A stretch of 64,000 nucleotides of DNA from JBOGNO01 sp050747245 (GTDB lineage Bacteria; Acidobacteriota; Terriglobia; Acidiferrales; UBA7541), in assembly GCA_050747245.1 (NCBI GenBank), contig JBOGNO010000012.1, forward strand, positions 62,001 through 126,000. The letters run 5' to 3'. The translations under genes were made by a program, and so were the position numbers. A model generated the notes under the pieces. It saw only the letters and a list, made by a program, of their open reading frames with translations. It made no database searches and was not told the origin of the DNA. Shown here one piece after another: positions 9,165 to 17,225 of this stretch; position 1 is the stretch's first letter; every line of letters starts with the position of its first letter.

Positions 9165-9785
9165 TTATCTATGCTTGGAGATAATTTCATCCACCAAGCC
9201 ATATTCCAGAGCCTGTTCCGGCGCCATGATGTAGTCGCGCTCGACATCCTTCTCAAGTCTTTCGAGATCTTGGCCCGTGTGCTTGGCAAGAAGTTTATTA
9301 ATGACGGATCGCATCCGCAAGATTTCCCGGGCGTGAATATCAATGTCCGTAGCCTGCCCGGAGAGCCCGCTCAGCCAGGGCTGGTGGATAAGGACGCGCG
9401 AATTCGGAAGCGAGTACCGTTTCTTGGGTGCGCCTGCAGCTAAGAGCAGGGCGGCGATGGAAGCGGCCTGCCCGATGCAGTAAGTGGCTACGGCGGGGCG
9501 CACAAACTGCATGGTGTCATAGATAGCCATGCCGGCGGTGATCGAGCCGCCTGGCGAATTAATGTAAACCGAAATGTCCTTGTCCGGGTCCTCGGCCTGC
9601 AAAAATAGCAATTGTGCGGTCACGAGGTTGGCAACGTGGTCGTCGATCGGCGTGCCAATAAAGATGATGTTGTCCTTGAGCAGGCGCGAATAAATGTCGT
9701 ACGCACGCTCACCCCGGTTGGTCTGTTCAACCACCATGGGTACCAGCGTGGTGGCGTAAGGGCTTGGGTCGCTATCGTGTTTCAT
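9165..9785 (-). CDS. clpP: ATP-dependent Clp protease proteolytic subunit
   Basis: ClpP forms the 14-subunit barrel that degrades proteins delivered by ClpX. In the 206-residue protein the serine protease triad is visible: Ser109 in GQAAS, His134 in VLIHQP and Asp184 in ERDYIM, with the usual INSPGGSITAGMAIYD and YGLVDEI segments. The residues after the nucleophile are IAA, where the common form is MGA or MAA, a mild variation. The ATG at 9785 fits the family length. It lies 36 bases after tig and 77 before clpX on the same strand, so it is probably part of a tig-clpP-clpX-lon transcript. Confidence 0.97.
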   Translation of the reverse strand: MKHDSDPSPYATTLVPMVVEQTNRGERAYDIYSRLLKDNIIFIGTPIDDHVANLVTAQLLFLQAEDPDKDISVYINSPGGSITAGMAIYDTMQFVRPAVATYCIGQAASIAALLLAAGAPKKRYSLPNSRVLIHQPWLSGLSGQATDIDIHAREILRMRSVINKLLAKHTGQDLERLEKDVERDYIMAPEQALEYGLVDEIISKHR

Positions 9786-9821
9786 GGGGAAGTTTTTTAG
9801 ACGCTGAGGAGTCAGACCCCG

Positions 9822-11117
9822 TTACTTTTTTTCACTCTTAGCTGTCTTTTGAATCCGAGCAGTGCGGTAGAGCCACTCGACCGTTTTGTCGCTTCTCAAC
9901 TTCGATTTCATCCTATCGAGGGCTCCCTGCTTTGTCAAGCGCGCGCGCAAGGCTGTGGCTGACTCGCCACTGCGCTCTGCCGCTTGAGCAATTTCCTGAT
10001 CCAAATCCGCGTCGCTCACTTCGATTTTTTCCGCGGAGGCAATTCGGTCGAGCAGGATTTCCGCTTTGACGTCATCCACGGCGCGATCGTGCTGGCGTTT
10101 GCGAAGTGAAACCCAGTCCACGTTCACGGCCCTGGGGTCAACACCTTGTGATGCGAGCGCGCGGACGGCGCGCTCGAGACGCACATCCATTTGCTGCTCA
10201 ACCAGGGCATCAGGAACGGGGAAATCGTTCTGCTTTACCAGCGCTTCGAGAATTTTCTCGCGGGCCTGTTGCTTCTCACGTTCTTCGCGAGCTGCGTCAA
10301 GGTTCTCGCGGATTTTCGTTTTTAATTCTTCGAGCGTCTTGGCAATCTCGGAGGCGCCGCCTCCCAACTCTTTCGCGAAGTCATCGTTCAGTTCCGGGAG
10401 GCGCTTTTCCTTAACGCCGCGGACTTCAACTGAGTACTTGTATGTTTTTCCTGCAAGCTTGGCATCAGGATAGTCGGCGGGGTATGTAGCATCGAACTCG
10501 CGCGTTTCTCCGGGCTTCGCGCCGCAAAGGTTTTCGTTGAACGCCGCGAGAGTTTCCTCGGCTCCGATGTGGCAGAGTACGTCGTTCGCCTGAATCGGAT
10601 CGCCACCGCCCGCGGGCGCGCCCAACAATTTCAGCAGGACATAGTCGCCGTCCTGCGCGGCTCGGCCCTCCACCGGCACAAAGGTTGCAGCCCTTTCGCG
10701 CATCGTTTCGAGGGCTTCTGTCACCTGTGCTTCGCCGACTTCAATTTCTTCAACGGAAATTTCCATTTCGTTGTACGCGCCGAGCTCAAATTCCGGGAGA
10801 ATCTCAAAAGTCGCGCGGAACTTCAGCGCTCCGCCATCCGCAAAATCCACTTTGTCGAGTGCAGGGCGCGTTACCGGAGTCAATTTCTTCTCATCGAGAG
10901 CTTTGCCAAGGAATTCCGGGACAAGGCTCTCCAATACCTCGCCCTTGATTTCTTCGGCGAAGCGCCGGCGGATAAGGGTCACGGGAGCCTTCCCGGGGCG
11001 GAATCCGGGAATTCGCGCCACGCGCGCAAGATCGCGCGCAATCTTTTCGGTTGTCTTCTGAACATCTTCAGCGGGGATTTCTAATTCGAGCTCCCGCTTG
11101 CAGGTTGCTTCGGTCAT
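9822..11117 (-). CDS. tig: Trigger factor (ribosome-associated chaperone, PPIase)
   Basis: Trigger factor binds the ribosome exit tunnel and assists nascent chain folding. The ribosome-binding signature GFRPGKAP is at about residues 38-45 of this 431-residue protein. An FKBP-like prolyl isomerase domain follows (DGDYVLLKLLG... AKPGETREFDATYPADYPD...). The long helical C-terminal domain runs from about residue 250 to the end (KTLEELKTKIRENLDAAREE...). The ATG at 11117 is standard. It heads the clpP-clpX-lon row. The upstream 354 bases hold a possible extended -10 (11365-11373) and a short perfect inverted repeat at 11388. Confidence 0.96.
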   Translation of the reverse strand: MTEATCKRELELEIPAEDVQKTTEKIARDLARVARIPGFRPGKAPVTLIRRRFAEEIKGEVLESLVPEFLGKALDEKKLTPVTRPALDKVDFADGGALKFRATFEILPEFELGAYNEMEISVEEIEVGEAQVTEALETMRERAATFVPVEGRAAQDGDYVLLKLLGAPAGGGDPIQANDVLCHIGAEETLAAFNENLCGAKPGETREFDATYPADYPDAKLAGKTYKYSVEVRGVKEKRLPELNDDFAKELGGGASEIAKTLEELKTKIRENLDAAREEREKQQAREKILEALVKQNDFPVPDALVEQQMDVRLERAVRALASQGVDPRAVNVDWVSLRKRQHDRAVDDVKAEILLDRIASAEKIEVSDADLDQEIAQAAERSGESATALRARLTKQGALDRMKSKLRSDKTVEWLYRTARIQKTAKSEKK

Positions 11118-11364
11118 GGAATTGTTTTCGAGTGGAGGTGCGCTGGCAAGGCCCGGCGAGAATTAAAGCGTCGCCTTCGGAAAAGCTTCAGGAATTCACC
11201 ACGGAATCGCAGCCAGCAAATCCTCGAACTCATGAGTATAGGCAATCCCACTCCTGGCGTCAAATGCGCCCTGATGCATCGGAGGGAATTTCAGCATGCG
11301 TTCGAGGCCGAATTAAAGATACCGACGCCGGAGGGACGCGAGAGAAGGCTGAACTGATCCTGTC

Positions 11365-11402
11365 CGTATAGCACTTGATGTTACTCGGCCCTGATAGGGC
11401 CT
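11365..11402 (-). promoter_or_regulatory. Possible tig promoter with inverted repeat at the -35 position
   Basis: Read on the - strand, TGC-TATACG (11373-11365) resembles an extended -10. Seventeen bases upstream there is no -35 match but a perfect inverted repeat GGCCCT-GAT-AGGGCC (11388-11402). This could be an operator or chance. The predicted transcript would have a leader of about 240 bases before tig, which is long. The rest of the 11118-11471 gap between the divergent tig and diguanylate cyclase genes shows nothing I can name. Confidence 0.25.
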
Positions 11403-11471
11403 TCAGTACAGGCGCGCACCTCGCTCCCCGGGCACAAAATGAAATCGCGACTTGAACTCTAGGACTCGAAG

Positions 11472-12764
11472 GTGCCAGCTATCCTCTCTCTCTGGCAACG
11501 CTGGAAGAGCGCGCGTCGGCTGCTTTTGGCAGTTCTCTCCGGGTGTATCTTGGTGTTGGTTGCTGCGTGGGCTCGGCTGCTCCGTTTCTCGCTTGCTCCG
11601 CACGTTTACGGAAGCGTTGAAATCGTGGGTGCAGTACTGGCGCTGACGTTTGCCGCCAACGCGCTCATTAGGTATCGCGGCACGCGGGACCGCGTATCGC
11701 TGATACTCGCGCTCGGGTTCACCATCGCTGTGCTCATCGAATGCTTCGGGCTCTTCGAGTTCGCCCGCCATCTTGGAACGAGGCAGGGAATCGCTCCGCG
11801 CGTCACGCTCGCTTGGATGCTCAGCAGGACGGTGCTGGCGCTGCTGATGCTGGCCGCTCTGGCAATTGAGCGGCGCTTGCCGCGCGCGCGAGAGCCCGCA
11901 CGCGAAATCACTGCGGCATTTCTCATCGTGAGCGTTGTGGCATATATCACTTGCGCGGTGTTTTTGTCCTTTCCTTCCGAGCAGCCTATCCGCCCGGCTG
12001 CGTGGCTCGCTCGGCCCTGGGACCTGCTGCCTGCGGGGCTCTACCTCATCGCCTTCGAAGGATTTCGACGCCGCCGGGCAAAAGTCGAAACGGCGATGGA
12101 TCGTGTGCTGGTGGGAGCGGCCTGGATGAATTTCGCCGCGCATTTGGTGGTTACACAATCGGCTCATCAACTGGATGCGCCTTTCGCATTGGCTGTCGTG
12201 CTGAAGTGCTTGAGCTACGCACTTCTGCTCGGCGGCACGCTCCTCGACAACGCCCGATTGTTCGACCAGGTTCGCCGCCAGGCTGATTCCGATCCGCTCA
12301 CCGGCCTTGCGAACTATCGTCGGCTCATTAATGCCATTGACGGCGAAATCGAGCGTTCGGGGCGAAGCGGCCGCCCCTTCACCATTCTTCTCTTGGATCT
12401 CGACGGCCTGAAGCAGATTAACGACCGTTATGGACATCTGACGGGGAGTCGCGCGATTTGCCGCACGGGAAATCTCTTGCGCCTCAACTGCCGCGCGATC
12501 GATACCGCGGCACGCTACGGCGGCGATGAATTTGCCCTCGTTCTCCCCGAAACGCGGGAAGAAGATGCTCGCCAAGTCGCCGCGCGCATCTGCGAAACCC
12601 TGGCGCGCGAAACGGAAAAGCCTGCGCTCTCCGTTAGCGTGGGTCTCGCTTCGTACGCCAGACATGGCGCCTCCACCGAACAACTCTTGAACGCAGCCGA
12701 CCGTGCCCTCTATGAGATGAAGACTCGCAACAAGCAAGAAAGAGAGCCTGCAATAGTGCGATAG
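11472..12764 (+). CDS. Membrane-bound diguanylate cyclase (GGDEF)
   Basis: Predicted to make cyclic di-GMP from two GTP. Residues 1-265 hold about eight hydrophobic segments forming an unnamed membrane sensor region. After a short linker comes the GGDEF domain starting at SDPLTGLANYRR, with DLDGLKQINDRYGH and the active-site GGDEF at residues 350-354. An RxxD inhibitory site (RAID) lies exactly five residues before GGDEF, so product feedback inhibition is expected. No EAL or PAS domain is seen. The start is a GTG at 11472 with AGGA seven bases upstream. The long antisense open frame over this gene is a codon-bias shadow. A PilZ receptor gene occurs elsewhere in the window (44602-44973). Confidence 0.9.
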   Translation: MPAILSLWQRWKSARRLLLAVLSGCILVLVAAWARLLRFSLAPHVYGSVEIVGAVLALTFAANALIRYRGTRDRVSLILALGFTIAVLIECFGLFEFARHLGTRQGIAPRVTLAWMLSRTVLALLMLAALAIERRLPRAREPAREITAAFLIVSVVAYITCAVFLSFPSEQPIRPAAWLARPWDLLPAGLYLIAFEGFRRRRAKVETAMDRVLVGAAWMNFAAHLVVTQSAHQLDAPFALAVVLKCLSYALLLGGTLLDNARLFDQVRRQADSDPLTGLANYRRLINAIDGEIERSGRSGRPFTILLLDLDGLKQINDRYGHLTGSRAICRTGNLLRLNCRAIDTAARYGGDEFALVLPETREEDARQVAARICETLARETEKPALSVSVGLASYARHGASTEQLLNAADRALYEMKTRNKQEREPAIVR

Positions 12765-12775
12765 CCGCGATGCGC

Positions 12776-12804
12776 TTGACTTCGGCGGACGCGGGCCCTA
12801 ACAT
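12776..12804 (+). promoter_or_regulatory. Sigma70-type promoter of the epimerase-like gene
   Basis: TTGACT (12776-12781), a 17-base spacer and TAACAT (12799-12804) match the -35 and -10 consensus at 5/6 and 4/6 positions. The expected start of transcription near 12811 leaves a 20-base leader holding the GGAGGAG ribosome site before the GTG at 12831. Confidence 0.55.
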
Positions 12805-12830
12805 GGCCGCCCTGCTGGAGGAGCAACATC

Positions 12831-13616
12831 GTGGAGAGCGTCGCAATCGCGAAAGAAAATGTTCGCGCAGAAATCGTGCCTGAGCGCGGGGCGATCGTGA
12901 CATCAATTCAAGTGGGCGGCGCAGAATTGCTGTACCTGGACCGTGGGACGCTTGAGGATCCAGCAAAGAACGTCCGTGGCGGGATTCCCATCCTGTTTCC
13001 ATTTGCTGGGAAACTTCCCGAGGAAAATTTTATTCCCGCCGGAACCAAAATGAAACAGCATGGCTTTGGACGCAACAAGCGCTGGGGAATCGCAAGCCAA
13101 CATGCGGATCGAGTGGTTCTGAAACTGGTGCAAGATTCGGAAACCCGCGCACAGTATCCGTACGAATTTGAAGTGGAATATGCCGCGACGATTTTGCCAC
13201 GTGGGCTCAGCGTGGAATTTCGAGTACGCAATCACGGAGCAAAGCCGCTGCCGCTCTCGCCGGGATGGCATCCTTATTTTCGCTGCCCTGCTGGGAAAAA
13301 ATCGCAGGTGACAAGCGACGTTCCCGGCCTGGGCGCAGATCGCTTCCGAAACGATCAGGAATTCGATTTCGGCGCCGAAGCGTCCGCGAATGGGCGTGCT
13401 TGCTTTAATGTCCCAGGCCTCGGCAAAATTGCAATCAACTTCACACCCGGGATGCGCCATATGCAGTTCTGGTCTCTGCCGGGAAAAGAATTTATCTGCC
13501 TCGAGCCGTTCTGGGGTCCAGCCAACACTGTGAACACGGACAGGCGCTTGGATATTCAGGCAAAACAATCGGGAGGTCTCTTCATGCAGATCGAACTCCT
13601 CGAAGCCGGTAATTGA
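12831..13616 (+). CDS. Aldose 1-epimerase family protein (mutarotase-like)
   Basis: A 261-residue galactose-mutarotase fold protein that probably interconverts anomers of a sugar or sugar phosphate. Visible family features are GGIPILFPFAGKL, KQHGFGR, LSPGWHPYF (the catalytic-His region) and LEPFWGPANTVN (the catalytic-Glu region). The substrate is not evident; it resembles the short mutarotase/hexose-6-phosphate epimerase-like branch rather than a long GalM. The GTG start at 12831 is supported by GGAGGAG eight bases upstream and by a promoter at 12776. No signal peptide is seen, so it is cytoplasmic. It stands alone between a diguanylate cyclase and tRNA-Leu. Confidence 0.85.
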   Translation: MESVAIAKENVRAEIVPERGAIVTSIQVGGAELLYLDRGTLEDPAKNVRGGIPILFPFAGKLPEENFIPAGTKMKQHGFGRNKRWGIASQHADRVVLKLVQDSETRAQYPYEFEVEYAATILPRGLSVEFRVRNHGAKPLPLSPGWHPYFRCPAGKKSQVTSDVPGLGADRFRNDQEFDFGAEASANGRACFNVPGLGKIAINFTPGMRHMQFWSLPGKEFICLEPFWGPANTVNTDRRLDIQAKQSGGLFMQIELLEAGN

Positions 13617-13625
13617 ACGAAGGAA

Positions 13626-13712
13626 TGGTGCGGAAGGAGGGAGTTGAACCCACACGGCCTTTCGGCCACAGGATCCTAAGTCCTGCGCGTCTGCCAGTTC
13701 CGCCACTTCCGC
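13626..13712 (-). tRNA. tRNA-Leu (anticodon TAG)
   Basis: Read on the - strand, the acceptor arm GCGGAAG pairs with CTTCCGC. The anticodon arm is CAGGA-CTTAGGA-TCCTG with anticodon TAG. There is a long class II variable arm (TGGCCGAAAGGCCG) and a T loop TTCAACT. The discriminator A and 3' CCA are encoded (13629-13626). It ends 9 bases from the epimerase stop. Confidence 0.96.
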
Positions 13713-13727
13713 ACAGCTGATTCCGAG

Positions 13728-13733
13728 ATTATA
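13728..13733 (-). promoter_or_regulatory. -10 box of tRNA-Leu
   Basis: A perfect TATAAT on the - strand lies 15 bases upstream of the mature tRNA-Leu 5' end, the expected distance for a tRNA promoter. No clear -35 hexamer is found at 16-18 bases. Confidence 0.5.
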
Positions 13734-13835
13734 CACTCCGCCTGAGGAGGATTTCTGAATTTGGTTGCGGCCCTTCGCCGAATTTCGCGAGCTTTCTTAA
13801 TTGCGAAATGCTGCGAGACTCAATCGCCCCGCAGC

Positions 13836-15047
13836 TCAATCCAGCTGTTTGCCCTTTGTTTCTGGCAGAGCCAGGGCGAGGAGCGCGGCGATGAGAAAAG
13901 CAGCGGCCTGCAGGAAAAATGCCGAGCCAAGGCCGAATCGCACCGCCAATGCTCCGACGATGAAAGGAGCAAGGGCGGAAAATCCGCGGCCGATGTTGTA
14001 GGTTGTACCCATCGCCGTAGCGCGCAGCTCGGTGGGAAAGAGTTCGGAGGCGATTGTGGCGTAGCCGGAAAAAAAACCCGTGCCGAAGAAAGCCACGAAC
14101 GGCCCCAATATAAGCAGCCAGAGTGCGCTCTTCGACATACCGTAAATCGGCACCAGCGCCGCGGCGATCAGCAGATACCAAAAATAGCTGCGACGACGGC
14201 CGAAGGAATCGGCGGCAAAGCCGAAGAGCGCATAACCAAAAAATTTCCCAACGCCCATAATGAGTATCCACGCGGTTGTGGTCGTCAAACCGAGACCGCG
14301 GCCACCCTGGTCGACCGGCAGGGAGAGATATGCGGGGATCCAGGTGAACAATCCCCAATAGCCGAACATGCCGCACGCGTTCATCACCGTGGCGAGGATT
14401 CCGTTGCGGCGAATATCTTTGCGCCACAGGACGCGTATCGAAGGTCTTTTGTCTGCTCGTTTGCGAGTCCAGATCTCGGACTCAGGAACGCTGCGCAAGA
14501 TCCAGAAAACCGCGAGCGCAGGCAGCACGCCCACAAAAAAGACAGGCCGCCATCCGAAGTGAGGAAGCATCGCACCTGCAACTCCCGCCGCGAGCATTTC
14601 ACCCAGAGCGAAGGTAGACTGCATCAGGCCGAGAGCCTTGCCACGGTGCTCCGCTGGCCATGTTTCGGCGATCAACGCAGCTCCGGTGCTCCACTCGCCG
14701 CCCATGCCAAGCCCCAGAATGAGTCGGCAAAAGGCCAGCTCCACGATGGTTGTGGAGAGGCCGCTCGCGCCGCTGGCCAGGGAATAAACTAGAATTGATG
14801 CCATCAGCGAGCGAGTCCGGCCAATGCGGTCAGCGATGAATCCGAAAAGGAAACCGCCCAGCGCCGAAGCCACGAGAGTGAGCGAGTTCAGCAGCCCGCC
14901 CAATTCCTTGCTCATGCCAAAGTGATGCATCAGGTGGGCAAGCACCATGGAGTAAAGCATCACGTCAAAAGCATCGAGCATCCATCCGAGCCCGCCCGCG
15001 ATCAAAGTGCGACGCTCGGCGGAGGAGACATGCTCCGGCCAGGGCAA
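13836..15047 (-). CDS. MFS transporter, organic-acid:H+ symporter type
   Basis: A 403-residue inner-membrane carrier with twelve hydrophobic segments. The first helix motif GWMLDAFDVMLYS is characteristic of the aromatic-acid and sialate/lactate symporter branches of the major facilitator superfamily. The loop motif GFIADRIGRTRS lies between helices 2 and 3, LGMGGEWSTGAAL in helix 4, a related FAADSFGRRRS in the second half, and ELFPTELRATAMG before helix 11. The likely substrate is an organic or sugar acid; this cannot be narrowed. The first usable start in frame is TTG at 15047 with a weak GGGG element just upstream; no ATG or GTG exists between it and the upstream stop. It stands alone, downstream of no obvious partner. 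Confidence 0.88.
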   Translation of the reverse strand: MPWPEHVSSAERRTLIAGGLGWMLDAFDVMLYSMVLAHLMHHFGMSKELGGLLNSLTLVASALGGFLFGFIADRIGRTRSLMASILVYSLASGASGLSTTIVELAFCRLILGLGMGGEWSTGAALIAETWPAEHRGKALGLMQSTFALGEMLAAGVAGAMLPHFGWRPVFFVGVLPALAVFWILRSVPESEIWTRKRADKRPSIRVLWRKDIRRNGILATVMNACGMFGYWGLFTWIPAYLSLPVDQGGRGLGLTTTTAWILIMGVGKFFGYALFGFAADSFGRRRSYFWYLLIAAALVPIYGMSKSALWLLILGPFVAFFGTGFFSGYATIASELFPTELRATAMGTTYNIGRGFSALAPFIVGALAVRFGLGSAFFLQAAAFLIAALLALALPETKGKQLD

Positions 15048-15255
15048 CCCCAGAATTTTGCGAGTCCCGCGCGCTTGCTGAAATTCGCTGTTCAGTCTAG
15101 TGCTCCTCGGAAGCTAGAGGCTTCATCTTAGTGGCTGCGCCATTCTACTCAATACTCGCAATCGATCATGATTTCAAATTCCCTTGTTGAACCGCTTCGC
15201 TTCTGTTAGTCTTCGCGGCCAACAAGATGCTCGAACGCTCCTAAGGAGGTGTCCG

Positions 15256-15714
15256 ATGGCGTTTTGTGCGAAATGCGGTGCTACGGTTGCGGAAGGTGGG
15301 GGGTTCTGCCCTAGCTGCGGTGCTCAGACAGGGGCAGCTGGCAGTGCCAATACACCAGCTGCGGCGGGAACTGGCATGCAGGAAAACGTAGCGGCGCTTC
15401 TTTCCTACCTGGTGGGCTGGATCACCGGCCTAGTGTTTTATTTGATCGATAAGCGTCCCTACGTCCGCTTTCACGCAGCGCAGTCCATCGTGGTATTCGG
15501 CGGATTGCATATCATTCTTATTGTCGTCGGGATGGTCTTCGGATTTGGCTTCGGTTTTGGTCATTTCGGCGCCCTTGGGATTGGTTTCTTGCTTTACGGC
15601 TTGATTGACCTCGCAGCATTTGTCCTCTGGATCCTCTGCATGGTCAAGGGTTATCAGGGCGAGAAATTCAAACTTCCCATCGCCGGCGACATTGCTGAGA
15701 AGATGGCTGGCTAG
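15256..15714 (+). CDS. Zinc-ribbon DUF4870-type membrane protein
   Basis: A 152-residue protein. The N-terminus is a zinc ribbon with CAKC and CPSC pairs, followed by an Ala/Gly linker. Three or four membrane segments from about residue 50 contain VAALLSYLVGWITGLVFYLID, FHAAQSIVVF and a terminal FVLWILCMVKGYQGEKFKLP, the pattern of DUF4870 (Tic20-like) proteins. Function is unknown. The ATG at 15256 is preceded by a strong AAGGAGG site at 15243-15249, which decides against the longer frame starting upstream. A terminator follows at 15739, so it is a single-gene unit. Confidence 0.85.
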   Translation: MAFCAKCGATVAEGGGFCPSCGAQTGAAGSANTPAAAGTGMQENVAALLSYLVGWITGLVFYLIDKRPYVRFHAAQSIVVFGGLHIILIVVGMVFGFGFGFGHFGALGIGFLLYGLIDLAAFVLWILCMVKGYQGEKFKLPIAGDIAEKMAG

Positions 15715-15738
15715 GAGTTCAGGATCCGAGCTTGAGCG

Positions 15739-15786
15739 GCGGGCCGCGCTGGTAAGTAGTAACCGAGCGGCCCGCGTTTGTTTTTT
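15739..15786 (+). terminator. Rho-independent terminator after the DUF4870-type gene
   Basis: GCGGGCCGC (15739-15747) pairs perfectly with GCGGCCCGC (15767-15775) around a 19-base loop that can pair further (GGT/ACC). It is followed by GTTTGTTTTTT. It lies 25 bases after the stop codon. Confidence 0.85.
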
Positions 15787-15934
15787 AATTTTGTGTGCCC
15801 CTGGCACCAAGTGGGAAACCAAATCACAGGCCATTCCAGGGCTTTCCGCTTGACTTTCCTGTTCCGCGCCGCCATCTTTATTGGCTTTGCGCTCGCGACG
15901 GTTTTTTCGCGGAGCGCGAGCAAAATGGTGAGCC

Positions 15935-16912
15935 GTGAAGGTCCGGGTCTGCTTCCACGATAAATGCTTTGACGGGGCTGCTTCTGCTGCGGTATTTACG
16001 CGCTTTTACCGCGAGCGCATCCAACCCGATGCGCGCTTTTCTTACACGGGGATGACGCACAAAGCGTCGCGGCCGTTTGAAGACGGCACGTTTGACGGCG
16101 ACCAGAATGCCATCGTGGATTTCAAGTACTCGAGCTCTCCCCAGCTCACCTGGTGGTTCGATCACCACCAAAGCGCTTTTCTGACTCCCGAAGACGCAGA
16201 GCATTTTCGACGCCACAGCACGAAGTGGCAGTTCTACGATCCCACGTACAAATCATGCACAAAATTTCTGGCTGACGTGGCCGCGCGCGAATTTGGGTTC
16301 GACGCAAAACCGATGGCGGAGCTCATCCACTGGGGCGACATTATTGATGGCGCTCAGTTCGCCTCGCCGGAGGACGCCGTGGGTCTGAAGGAACCGGCGA
16401 TGCAACTGGCGCTGGTTATCGAAGCAGCGCCGGAAACGGATCTGGTTCCACGGCTGATCCCGGAACTGACTCAGCGGACACTCGCGGAAATGATTCGTTT
16501 GCCGCTGGTCGAGCGCCACCTGGCTCCGTTGCTGGAGCGTCACCGCCGCTCGCGCGAAACCCTCCGCGAACGAGCAAGCTTTGCCGAAGGTGTCGTGTAC
16601 TTTGATCTGAGCGATCTGGAGCTCGAGGGCTACAACAAATTCATTCCCTACCTGCTATTTCCCGAGGCGCTCTATTCCGTGGGCCTAAGCGTATCAGCTA
16701 CGCGAGCCAAGGTATCGGTGGGTACGAATCCTTGGAAGGAAGGTAATGCGGAGGTCAATCTTGCTTCCCTCTGCGAAAAATATGGAGGCGGAGGCCACGC
16801 GCGTGTGGCAGCCATATCCTTCGCTCCGCAGGATCTGGAACGCGCAAGAACAGCCGCCAAAGAAATCGCGCGTCTGCTGCGTAGTCGTTATGTGGGGAAT
16901 CCAGTTCGCTGA
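15935..16912 (+). CDS. DHH/DHHA1 family phosphoesterase
   Basis: A 325-residue protein of the DHH superfamily, related to RecJ exonuclease, c-di-AMP/nanoRNA phosphodiesterases and others. The metal-binding motifs are seen: HDKCFDGAASA near the N-terminus (the HxDxDG-like motif), VDFKY, and FDHHQSAF with DHH at residues 76-78. The C-terminal DHHA1 signature is KYGGGGHARVAA. The substrate is uncertain; the gene is neither a canonical RecJ nor a canonical NrnA. The GTG start at 15935 has a GGTGAG ribosome site four bases upstream; the nearby ATG at 15925 is out of frame. tRNA-Lys lies directly downstream. Confidence 0.85.
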   Translation: MKVRVCFHDKCFDGAASAAVFTRFYRERIQPDARFSYTGMTHKASRPFEDGTFDGDQNAIVDFKYSSSPQLTWWFDHHQSAFLTPEDAEHFRRHSTKWQFYDPTYKSCTKFLADVAAREFGFDAKPMAELIHWGDIIDGAQFASPEDAVGLKEPAMQLALVIEAAPETDLVPRLIPELTQRTLAEMIRLPLVERHLAPLLERHRRSRETLRERASFAEGVVYFDLSDLELEGYNKFIPYLLFPEALYSVGLSVSATRAKVSVGTNPWKEGNAEVNLASLCEKYGGGGHARVAAISFAPQDLERARTAAKEIARLLRSRYVGNPVR

Positions 16913-16934
16913 GGAATCGACTGCCGGTGGTTCG

Positions 16935-16943
16935 TGCTATCAT
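16935..16943 (+). promoter_or_regulatory. Extended -10 promoter of tRNA-Lys
   Basis: TGC-TATCAT at 16935-16943 lies 12 bases before the mature tRNA 5' end, consistent with transcription starting near 16950. A weak TCGACT (16917-16922) is at the -35 side with only a 15-base spacer. The same TGCTATCATT string recurs before the amidohydrolase at 48628. Confidence 0.45.
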
Positions 16944-16955
16944 TTTGTGATTCGT

Positions 16956-17031
<76 letters not shown>

Positions 17032-17225
17032 CTCATCTCCATAGGTAACAAATTCAGCTGGTCTCCCAGCGCACAGACTTGCTTGCCCTTGTTAAGATGA
17101 GGTTGTTGCCCCGCGCACACATGCTGCATTGCAGTGGAGGGACTCTGAGGGGAAAATAGACCGGCTCGCGGTTGGCGAGGGGATCCGGGCACCCGCCAGG
17201 GTGCCGGCCTGGGGGATTCACAGAA

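Noticed and set aside
11403..12737. A 444-codon open frame on the - strand across the diguanylate cyclase
   Set aside because: The + strand frame has a complete GGDEF domain; the antisense product is low-complexity Arg/Gln/His.
12903..13736. A - strand open frame spanning the epimerase and tRNA-Leu
   Set aside because: It runs through a tRNA gene and lies opposite a recognisable enzyme.
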